Source of the DNA: Methanosarcinales archaeon | GTDB taxonomy: Archaea > Halobacteriota > Methanosarcinia > Methanosarcinales > Methanogasteraceae | Reading direction: 5' to 3' | DNA length: 5,557 bases | Assembly (NCBI GenBank): GCA_030606635.1 | Contig: JAUWGA010000119.1 | Coordinates: forward strand, 1 to 5,557 | Part shown: positions 1-5,557 of the stretch, one piece after another | Position numbering within the stretch: the stretch's first letter is position 1 | How the letters are laid out: each line of letters starts with the position of its first letter | Notes under the pieces: generated by a model | The model's database searches: none | What the model was told of the DNA's origin: nothing | What the model saw: only the letters and a program-made list of their open reading frames with translations | Translations under genes and position numbers: made by a program

Positions 1-3000
1 TTGTGATGTCATCGAAGATCCAGTCATCGACCTCCTGCGTGGTTGCTTCCCATCCGTAGACGCGCCCGATCCGCTTCGAGATGTCGCCTGCGCCCTTGTA
101 GCCGTGATTCTTCATCCCCTCGATCCACTTCGGGTTTAAGAGCTTTGTCCGCACGACCCGCCGCATCTCGTCTGCAAGCGTTCTCACCTCGACCCGGTTC
201 ACATCGCGGGTATCTCCGTAGTACGCGGAGACCTCGTGACCCGAGACCTCCCTTGCAGCAGTGGTAAGCCCGCCGTGCGTTCCAAAGTAGCAGCAGCACC
301 CGCACAGGTCATATTCGTCCGTGACCGTCTTGTTAAATGTGAGATCAACGGTTTTGAGCTGGGATGCGAACTTATCATGAGATTCCGCGCCGAATACACC
401 TTTTCCATATTCGTACCCGTTCCAATACAGGTACACATCGGACAGATCCTTATCTTCCTTCCATGCCGAGGCATAAACAGCGAGATTTACGCCGTTTCCG
501 TACGTTCCGGGCTTGCTTGAGAATATCCGTGCTCCACCGCTACTGATAGTTCCAGTCCCGTCCACATCTCCATCCTCTGCTTCTGCCCCGTATGATGTGT
601 GTTTCTTGATGTAATTCATGTCATCGGGCTCATCAAGGACCGAGATCTCCCGTATTGCTTCATCAAGGAACTCTACGCAGTTATAGAAACAATCCCGCGT
701 GATCCCGCTCACCCTGATCGTGACATCGATTCTCGGGCGACCGAGTTCCTCAAGCGGGATGATCTTGTATCCATTCACCCGACTGCCATCCCAGACAGGC
801 TCTGCGCCTATAATGTGCATGATCTGCGCAAGCTGCTCGCCATCTGCCCACATGATGTCAGATGCCATCCAGTACATCGCAATGTTCTCAGGAATCCGCC
901 CGTGCTCTTCCTCGTACTTGGCAATCGCGCCATCCGCAAGCCGCTCCCCGATCCTCCACGCTGCTTTCGTCGGTATCTTGAACGGATCGAGCGAGTAGAA
1001 GTTCCTTCCTGTCGGGAGAATCTCAGGTTTCCCCCTTGTTATGAGACCGGATGGTCCCGGCTCGATGTATCCGGCATCAAAGCCGTGGAAGAGCGCCCCG
1101 ATTTCATCAGACGTATCGATCGCTGAAGAGATGTCAAAAATCTTGTCCCTGACCTGCGAGATTGCAGATTCGTTCGCATTCTTCAGCCGGTCTCCAAACA
1201 CCTTCTCCAGAATCTCAAGAGTGGACGACGCTCTGGACTCTCCAGACCCTGCATCTTCTAAAAATTCGCGTATTAGTTCCTTTCCAAGCGCATCAGCCTC
1301 TGACAGAACCTCACTCGGGGCGTCAGATATCTCGATATCCATACCCATCAGATCAAATACCGCTTTTCGCAATTCCGAATCGTACCGGAGTATTGAGTTA
1401 ATCAGTTCAACCTTCTTGTCGCCTTCCAGAATTTCCCCGAATATATGCATCCCATCAGGGATCTGGCTGTTGTATATGCGGGTTATCGCCTCATGTGCAA
1501 GATCAACGATTCTATCAAACGTTGCTCCCTCTTCCACCAGTTTTTCAAGTTGTATATCTTCAGAGAGTTTTGTACTGATCAGGAGATCCTTGATAAGATG
1601 CTGCGCGGCATGGGCTCTCCCCTTATCGATCTCTTTTGTCTTGTTGTACTCTGCAATCTGGTCTTCCAGTTCCTTTAACTCACCATAAAGACCGCTTTCG
1701 GTCATAACGGTCTGCGCATGATCGATCAGTGTTGCATAACTCCTTCTTTTTGCGATAGTGCCTTCAGGAGGATTGTCAGAGTTATAGATATACAGATGCG
1801 GGATACTTCCGATCGCAATGTCCGGATAGCAGCTTCCTGAGAGCGCAACTGACTTTCCTGGCAGGAACTCAAGGTTTCCATGCGTTCCGACATGCACTAT
1901 CACGTCCGCGCCAAACTCGTTTTCGAGATACCGGTAGGTAGCCATGTACTGATGCGGTGGCGGAATCTCAGGGTCGTGCAGAATCTTGCAGACCTCTCCA
2001 TCGCACCTCGACCCGGCACATCCCCGTTTTGGCTGGATGCAGACCACAGCGTTCCCGTACGTTACACCCGTCACAACGATCTTACCATCGTAGACCATCG
2101 CAGCAGGAACACCGTCCTTTGCCTCGCCAGGCGGATTCCCCCACACCTCGCACATCCGTGCCCTGACATCCGGCGCAAGTGTGCCAAACCATTGTTCATA
2201 GTCTGCCTTCGTAACCATCGCAAGAACTCCCCCCTTCTCCACGATCTCCTCGATGGTAGTCCACCGGAACTCCGCGATTGCCTTCCTGTCCATGATGGTG
2301 TCGATCAATTCCTTGCCGCTCCCGGGAGGATTAACCGAATATCCACTCTCTTTCATGCAATTAAGTATCCTTGAGACGCTTTCAAGAGTATCGAGATGTG
2401 CGCCTGCGCCGATCGTCGCCTCGAGACCCGCACACGGGCTGTTATGGAGGACGAACGCGACTTTCCGCTTCTGTTCTGGTTTGTCTTTGAGTGCGATCCA
2501 TTTTCTGATCCGGTTCACGACCTTTCTCACCCGATCCTCGATTATGGTGTGCCGCTCAAACTCGGTCCCATGCTCTTCCCCGGATGTCGCAACACCGATT
2601 ATTATCGGTTCGATCACACCCTCAAACTCCGGCATCGCAACACTCCAGCCGATCTCGGTACTGCTCAGCCCAAGGACCTCCGCGCTCCACTCTTCTTCAG
2701 TCGCATGGTACGACATCAATGGATGAAAGACAGGGACATCGAGTTTTTTCAGCACATCAACAGACCCTGAATCATCATCTCCGAGATTAAATACCGATTG
2801 GAGGTTTATGAGCGCATCGATCCTGCCCATGAGGAATTCTTCGATGACCTCTCGATCTGGTCTGGAACCAAGTTCGGTATCGCCAATCCCGTGACAGAAT
2901 ACCGGAATTGTCGAATACTCCGTCTCAAGTTCGCGTATCAATGAATTTACGATCTCAAGGTCTTTATTTTCCCAGTATCTTCGATTGAACAGGATGCCGA

Positions 3001-3502
3001 CGGTATTCTTTGACTCTTTGGGTTCATACCACTGCAGATAATCTTCGATCTCATCGAAGGTCCTTTCCGCACCAGGATGGTATACGCCCTGCCATACCAC
3101 CTCTTCAGGAGGATCGTAGACGTAATCCAGACCCAGGACTTCTTTTCCTATGTACTGAAGCATGTTTTTTACATTTGTAAGTCCGCCATGTACGTAGTAG
3201 GCATTGACCGTCGCTGTGATCTTTAATGAAACGTTTGAAAGCTGCCAGAATGCCGGATCGTAACCAAAAGAGATTATCGGGACATCCGGATCCAATTTTT
3301 CGATGACATCGTCCCAGACCGCATCGTTTGTCGGACGGAGAATTATAACATCTACGTGCTCAAACGATTGTGTACATCGCCTTCGCTTCTCCTCATCCTC
3401 AAGATCCCGGGCAGACCATGCACTGATCTCCATCCCAATTTCCGCACACGCCTCTGCAAGCAGTGATATGTCGCTGCCCCATGTTATCGATGTTATCTTC
3501 AT
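1..3502 (-). CDS. cobN: Cobaltochelatase large subunit CobN-like (class I tetrapyrrole chelatase), 3' partial
   Basis: Large, porphyrinoid-binding subunit of an ATP-dependent metal chelatase (CobN/magnesium-chelatase H family); expected to be cytosolic and to work with the AAA+/VWA protein encoded just upstream. The frame runs unbroken for 1167 codons from the ATG at 3502 to the left edge. Family CobN proteins usually have about 1200-1300 residues, so only a short C-terminus is missing. Visible marks: an N-terminal Rossmann-like segment (MKITSITWGSD, 1-11); HNSPC at 353-357 leading into GAGAHLD; a cysteine-rich stretch C488, C495, C500, C505; HVGTHGNLEFLPGK (537-550) with H537, H541 and E545 of the conserved core; YIEPGPSG (812-819) and LPTGRNFYSLDP (829-840); YFGTHGG (1072-1078); and NPKWIEGM (1123-1130) near the end. 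Residues about 600-800 are more variable and helical. The ATG follows the upstream stop by one base and has a GGTG motif. ChlH/BchH is less likely because the motifs read as the archaeal CobN type. The family is near certain; cobalt as the metal is inferred from it. Confidence 0.94.
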   Translation of the reverse strand, partial: MKITSITWGSDISLLAEACAEIGMEISAWSARDLEDEEKRRRCTQSFEHVDVIILRPTNDAVWDDVIEKLDPDVPIISFGYDPAFWQLSNVSLKITATVNAYYVHGGLTNVKNMLQYIGKEVLGLDYVYDPPEEVVWQGVYHPGAERTFDEIEDYLQWYEPKESKNTVGILFNRRYWENKDLEIVNSLIRELETEYSTIPVFCHGIGDTELGSRPDREVIEEFLMGRIDALINLQSVFNLGDDDSGSVDVLKKLDVPVFHPLMSYHATEEEWSAEVLGLSSTEIGWSVAMPEFEGVIEPIIIGVATSGEEHGTEFERHTIIEDRVRKVVNRIRKWIALKDKPEQKRKVAFVLHNSPCAGLEATIGAGAHLDTLESVSRILNCMKESGYSVNPPGSGKELIDTIMDRKAIAEFRWTTIEEIVEKGGVLAMVTKADYEQWFGTLAPDVRARMCEVWGNPPGEAKDGVPAAMVYDGKIVVTGVTYGNAVVCIQPKRGCAGSRCDGEVCKILHDPEIPPPHQYMATYRYLENEFGADVIVHVGTHGNLEFLPGKSVALSGSCYPDIAIGSIPHLYIYNSDNPPEGTIAKRRSYATLIDHAQTVMTESGLYGELKELEDQIAEYNKTKEIDKGRAHAAQHLIKDLLISTKLSEDIQLEKLVEEGATFDRIVDLAHEAITRIYNSQIPDGMHIFGEILEGDKKVELINSILRYDSELRKAVFDLMGMDIEISDAPSEVLSEADALGKELIREFLEDAGSGESRASSTLEILEKVFGDRLKNANESAISQVRDKIFDISSAIDTSDEIGALFHGFDAGYIEPGPSGLITRGKPEILPTGRNFYSLDPFKIPTKAAWRIGERLADGAIAKYEEEHGRIPENIAMYWMASDIMWADGEQLAQIMHIIGAEPVWDGSRVNGYKIIPLEELGRPRIDVTIRVSGITRDCFYNCVEFLDEAIREISVLDEPDDMNYIKKHTSYGAEAEDGDVDGTGTISSGGARIFSSKPGTYGNGVNLAVYASAWKEDKDLSDVYLYWNGYEYGKGVFGAESHDKFASQLKTVDLTFNKTVTDEYDLCGCCCYFGTHGGLTTAAREVSGHEVSAYYGDTRDVNRVEVRTLADEMRRVVRTKLLNPKWIEGMKNHGYKGAGDISKRIGRVYGWEATTQEVDDWIFDDIT
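1988..2041 (-). other. Four-cysteine cluster within CobN (C488, C495, C500, C505)
   Basis: The codons for CobN residues 488-505 contain cysteines spaced C-x6-C-x4-C-x4-C, in the stretch around PKRGCAGSRCDGEVC. It lies just before the conserved HDPEIPPPHQY segment and about 30 residues before the HVGTHGN core motif. Many bacterial CobN proteins have a cysteine-poor sequence at this point, by my recollection of the family. The spacing could bind a metal ion or an Fe-S cluster, or gather the incoming metal; this is inference. Confidence 0.55.
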
Positions 3503-3511
3503 ATCAACACC
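3500..3511 (-). promoter_or_regulatory. Ribosome-binding site and coupled stop/start junction chlD-cobN
   Basis: On the minus strand GGTG (3511-3508) lies five bases before the cobN ATG (3502-3500). It matches the anti-Shine-Dalgarno end of archaeal 16S rRNA (CACCUCC). The chlD stop TGA (3506-3504) and the ATG are separated by a single T, so the site lies inside the last chlD codons. This supports the chosen cobN start. I infer that ribosomes finishing chlD re-initiate on cobN, which would keep the two subunits in a set ratio. No separate promoter is visible here. Confidence 0.7.
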
Positions 3512-5557
3512 ACATCGAATGGATATCAACAAGCATCTCCTGCTCAGTTGCAACGATATTCCGGACAGTTCCGGATGAAAGATCCTCAACCGAATAATAC
3601 CTGCCGCCAGCGTGCTCTGCGATATCCTTGCAGTACCCAAGCTGCATCTTCACAAACGATCTGCCAGCAGATTCGGTATCGAGAACAACGACGTGAATCC
3701 CTGCGGATCTCGCATCTTCTGCGATTCCGAGCAGTTCTTCTTTGACACTTGCGTCCCCGAGTGCTACATTCGCACGCCCGTCCGAGATCAGAATCATTAT
3801 CGGAATCGTCTCCTCGTTCTTCTTTAGCTCTGCAAGTAGCAGGTTAAGTCCTGCGCTTAGACCGGCAGAGAGCGGCGTCTTCCCGCCTGTCGGGAGATCG
3901 TAAAGCTGCTTGAATGCGAGATCAGCGCTTCTGGAGAGCGGGAGCAACACATCAGCAGCATTGCCGCGAAACGCAACCATGCCCAGCCGATCGCGCTGCT
4001 GGTATGAGTCCAGAAGGAGTGAGAGCACTGCACCTTTTGCGCTCTCCATCCGGTTCGACGCGCCCATCGAACCCGAGGCGTCCACCACAAAGAGGGTTGC
4101 TGTGGAGACTTTCCCGACCCTGATCTTCTCCCTGATGTCCTGATCCCTGATGAGGATGGCTGCTCCCCCATCCTCGCCTGTACACCTGCCCCTCTGATGC
4201 GGCGCAGCAGCACAGATCGTGGCGTCGATCGCAATATCGGTTGGTTTGCCACGGGGCAGGGTGTGGCGTGCGTATCTGCCACGGTTATACAGCGCAAGCG
4301 TTGGGATCCTTCTCCCTGATGTCTTTTTGCGGTATGTCCGGTCTCGCTTCTGTTTCGGTCTCACGGCTTCGGCATCAATCGGGCTTCCAACCTCGAAGAC
4401 CGACTCCTGCGGAGTACCCCGCTCATCTCCGGAATCAGGCGGATCCTGCATCTCCTGCGGACCCTGTTCACGATCCTGATCCTGTTCGTGCTTATGTTCG
4501 TTCTCGTTCTTATGTTCGGGTTGCTCGCTCTCCTCATCGGGTTTCTGCTTCTCTTCACTCTTCTCTTCACTTTTCTCTTCCATCATGCGGTCGAGTTTCT
4601 CGGTATCAAGTTCTGGCGGCTCAAACGGTTTCTTTCGCATCCTGTGCGGCAGCGCAAGTTCCATCGCTTCCTTTATGTCGGCGAGCGTGACCTCAGTACG
4701 GCTGTCGAATGCCGCAATCGTCTTTGCGGTTCTCGTGACAACGATCTCTGCCCTGTGCGTCCTGACTCCAAGTTCGATGCACATCTCGGCAGTGGTTCTC
4801 AGGAGATCGTCGCTGATCCGGGCGTCCGGAAGAATTGTTTCTGCATTCGATATCTTCTCGCCAAGCTCCCTCTGCTGGCTTTCGCAACTCTTCCTGAACC
4901 CCTCCGGATCGGCATCAAACTGCTCTGCAACCTTCACGATCGCAACACGCTCTTCCACGTCGGTTAAACTCTCGACATTCGCCTGCAACCCGAACCGATC
5001 CAGCAACTGCGGTCGTATCTCGCCTTCCTCAGGGTTCATCGTCCCGACGAGTATAAACCTCGAAGGGTGGCTCACGCTGATCCCTTCCCGCTCGACCACA
5101 TTCACAGCCATCGCAGCCGAGTCCAGGAGAACGTCTGCGACATGGTCGTCAAGGAGGTTGATCTCATCGATATACAGGATGCCACGATTTGCTGCGGCAA
5201 GGATTCCAGGTTCAAGTGCCCTTATTCCTTCCTTTATCGCTTTCTCGATGTTAAGCGTGCCAACGACCCGATCCTCGGTACAACCGAGCGGCAGATCGAC
5301 GACTCGCCTCTTTCTGGTCACACTATCGAGTTTTTCACCATTCGCCGCGCTCTCATAGCAGATATCGCACATCTCATCAGGATTATCAGGATTGCAATTA
5401 AACGGGCAGTTCCCGACCACCTCAATCTCGGGAAGCAGTTCTGCAAGAGCCCGAACCGCTGTCGACTTCGCTGTCCCTTTTTCGCCTCTTATTAAAACGC
5501 CCCCGATCTTTGGGTTTATGGCGTTTAGTATCAGTGCTTTTTTCATCCGCTCCTGCC
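3504..5557 (-). CDS. chlD: ChlD/BchD-like chelatase motor subunit, AAA+ ATPase fused to VWA domain, 5' partial
   Basis: ATPase partner of the CobN-like subunit; such proteins form AAA+ rings that couple ATP hydrolysis to metal insertion. Residues are numbered from the Met codon at 5546. The AAA+ domain (1 to about 309) has Walker A GEKGTAKST (21-29), two cysteine pairs C47/C51 and C60/C63, Walker B LYIDEIN (D127, E128), sensor-1 GTMNPEEG (N171), LLDRFG with R184, and a sensor-2-like THRAEI (R265). A Glu/Lys/Gln-rich linker follows (about 310-403). The VWA domain has the MIDAS motif DASGSMG (D489, S491, S493), T557 in GGKTPL and SDGRAN (D589). The protein ends at 680 with a Cys and a TGA stop. 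Met1 is probably internal: the frame continues upstream as Gln-Glu-Arg, and Q-E-R-M-K-K matches the family's VGQExMK start region, so the true start lies roughly 10-20 codons beyond the right edge. It is often annotated as a magnesium chelatase subunit, but the adjacent cobN argues against a chlorophyll role. Confidence 0.93.
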   Translation of the reverse strand, partial: QERMKKALILNAINPKIGGVLIRGEKGTAKSTAVRALAELLPEIEVVGNCPFNCNPDNPDEMCDICYESAANGEKLDSVTRKRRVVDLPLGCTEDRVVGTLNIEKAIKEGIRALEPGILAAANRGILYIDEINLLDDHVADVLLDSAAMAVNVVEREGISVSHPSRFILVGTMNPEEGEIRPQLLDRFGLQANVESLTDVEERVAIVKVAEQFDADPEGFRKSCESQQRELGEKISNAETILPDARISDDLLRTTAEMCIELGVRTHRAEIVVTRTAKTIAAFDSRTEVTLADIKEAMELALPHRMRKKPFEPPELDTEKLDRMMEEKSEEKSEEKQKPDEESEQPEHKNENEHKHEQDQDREQGPQEMQDPPDSGDERGTPQESVFEVGSPIDAEAVRPKQKRDRTYRKKTSGRRIPTLALYNRGRYARHTLPRGKPTDIAIDATICAAAPHQRGRCTGEDGGAAILIRDQDIREKIRVGKVSTATLFVVDASGSMGASNRMESAKGAVLSLLLDSYQQRDRLGMVAFRGNAADVLLPLSRSADLAFKQLYDLPTGGKTPLSAGLSAGLNLLLAELKKNEETIPIMILISDGRANVALGDASVKEELLGIAEDARSAGIHVVVLDTESAGRSFVKMQLGYCKDIAEHAGGRYYSVEDLSSGTVRNIVATEQEMLVDIHSMWC
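4335..4619 (-). other. Disordered, highly charged interdomain linker of the ChlD-like protein
   Basis: ChlD residues about 310-404 are dominated by Glu, Lys, Gln, Asp, Asn, His and Pro, with few hydrophobic residues (for example NENEHKHEQDQDREQ at 347-361). The composition indicates an unfolded acidic to polyampholytic spacer. It joins the AAA+ ring to the VWA domain, as the linker does in Mg-chelatase D subunits and CobT. A basic patch follows (about 396-413, rich in Lys and Arg) just before the VWA part. Boundaries are approximate. The -1 reading frame within the linker contains many TGA stops. Confidence 0.8.
4548..4580 (-). repeat. Short tandem 12-bp repeat coding Glu-Glu-Lys-Ser units in the ChlD linker
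   Basis: On the minus strand the unit GAAGAGAARAGT occurs twice, followed by a third partial copy (GAAGAGAAG), coding EEKS-EEKS-EEK at ChlD residues 323-333. The copies differ at one base (AAA against AAG). The repeat lies at the start of the charged linker between the ATPase and VWA domains. Twelve-base units keep the frame, so copy-number change would alter linker length without breaking the gene. ChlD/BchD proteins are known for charged or proline-rich linkers here, so the position is normal and only the exact repeat is local. Confidence 0.75.
4621..4637 (-). other. Candidate -1 ribosomal frameshift site at the end of the AAA+ domain
   Basis: On the minus strand the in-frame codons are CGA AAG AAA CCG TTT GAG (ChlD residues 304-309). 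An A precedes AAG, so the Lys tRNA could slip back from AAG to AAA. Reading would then continue GAA ACC GTT TGA and stop at 4623-4621. The product would be the AAA+ domain plus a three-residue tail (Glu-Thr-Val): about 308 residues from the visible Met, perhaps 320-330 with the missing N-terminus, which is close to a free ChlI subunit. Weak points: the heptamer is not a canonical tandem slippery site, the nearest Shine-Dalgarno-like AGG (4643-4641) is only five bases upstream, and the only downstream hairpin I see is small (CGAG-AAA-CTCG). This is a hypothesis, not a demonstrated signal. Confidence 0.25.
5358..5408 (-). other. Paired-cysteine (CxxxC...CxxC) insert in the ChlD AAA+ domain
   Basis: ChlD residues 47-63 read CPFNC then eight residues then CDIC, giving C47, C51, C60 and C63. 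The pairs follow the first strand-helix unit after Walker A and precede the VDLPLGCTEDRVVG segment. Four cysteines in two close pairs look like a structural zinc or Fe-S site. From memory the same arrangement is common in ChlI/ChlD-like proteins that travel with CobN, so it is probably a subfamily trait. Confidence 0.6.

Noticed and set aside
24..305. Minus-strand frame of 93 residues overlapping the CobN C-terminal core
   Set aside because: It is in another frame of the same strand as well-conserved CobN sequence (YFGTHGG to WIEGM) and looks non-protein-like.
599..1126. 175-codon plus-strand open frame with Arg/Pro/His-rich product
   Set aside because: It is an antisense shadow of conserved CobN sequence (including YIEPGPSG and LPTGRNF) and has no family resemblance.
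1041..1688. 215-codon open frame on the plus strand
   Set aside because: It is antisense to the CobN coding region, is strongly Ser-rich and has no domain-like motif. The opposite strand carries a certain gene.
1690..1703. Hairpin GACCG-CTTT-CGGTC
   Set aside because: It is a short stem inside cobN coding sequence with no link to a boundary; such stems are expected by chance.
2594..2609. Perfect hairpin ACCGAT-TATT-ATCGGT
   Set aside because: It lies in the middle of cobN and codes the conserved-looking EPIIIGV. There is no U-run or gene boundary, so it is not a terminator.
3481..3498. Direct repeat of ATGTTATC at the 5' end of cobN
   Set aside because: It codes Ile-Thr-Ser-Ile-Thr in the second strand-like segment. 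The unit is too short and too embedded in codons to propose an operator.
4361..4570. Minus-strand frame giving an Arg-rich 69-residue product inside chlD (+1 relative to chlD)
   Set aside because: It comes from reading the Glu/Lys linker repeats out of frame. No Shine-Dalgarno site or motif supports it, and the low-complexity basic composition is expected from the shifted codons.
4585..5358. 257-codon open frame on the plus strand
   Set aside because: It is antisense to the AAA+ domain of the ChlD-like gene. Its translation is Ser/Arg-rich, with no recognisable motif, so it is a shadow of the real codons.
1..5557. Frameshift or pseudogene in the long cobN frame
   Set aside because: I read all 1167 codons from 3502 to the left edge and found no stop or break, and conserved motifs appear in order. 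The lack of a stop is only due to the window edge.
3504..5557. Magnesium chelatase for chlorophyll or bacteriochlorophyll
   Set aside because: The motor subunit resembles ChlD, but its partner reads as CobN and not BchH/ChlH, and no photosynthesis gene is in the window.

Overview
The window holds two genes, both on the minus strand, and almost no intergenic DNA. Read 5' to 3' on that strand, they are (1) a ChlD-type chelatase motor subunit with an N-terminal AAA+ ATPase domain, a highly charged linker and a C-terminal von Willebrand A (VWA) domain (3504..5557, 5' end beyond the right edge), and (2) a large CobN/ChlH/BchH-type chelatase subunit (1..3502, 3' end beyond the left edge). They are separated by one base (TGA-T-ATG) and almost certainly form one operon with coupled translation. 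The large gene has no stop in the window: I read 1167 codons from the ATG at 3502 to the left edge without a break.

Together they encode the core of a class I, ATP-dependent tetrapyrrole metal chelatase. The large subunit should bind the porphyrinoid and the metal. The AAA+/VWA protein should form the ATPase ring that drives insertion. CobN is classically paired with CobS and CobT, so CobN next to a magnesium-chelatase-like ChlD is the chimeric arrangement known from many archaea and anaerobic bacteria. No separate small subunit (ChlI/BchI/CobS) is in the window. The ChlD AAA+ domain keeps intact Walker A, Walker B and sensor motifs, so it could supply that function itself, either as the full-length protein or as a shorter product. 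A candidate -1 frameshift site lies exactly at the end of the AAA+ domain (about 4621..4637).

Organism: CobN wording such as PKRGC, CKILHDP and the near-C-terminal NPKWIEGM...GYKGAGDISKR stretch, the CPFNC/CDIC cysteine pairs in the ATPase, frequent AGG/AGA/ATA codons and a GGTG ribosome-binding site suggest a euryarchaeon of the methanogen or methane-oxidiser kind. An anaerobic bacterium with a transferred operon cannot be excluded. Base composition is near 50% G+C by eye.

Layout: 1..3502 cobN-like (3' partial); 3503 one-base spacer; 3504..5557 chlD-like (5' partial). There is no gene-free stretch over 300 bases. I found no RNA gene, mobile element, CRISPR array or credible terminator. The plus strand is fully antisense to these genes and its open frames look like shadows. 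The most interesting points are the missing small subunit with its candidate frameshift, the cysteine clusters in CobN, and the presence of a CobN-type chelatase in an apparently anaerobic lineage, where cobalt is normally inserted by an unrelated single-subunit enzyme.
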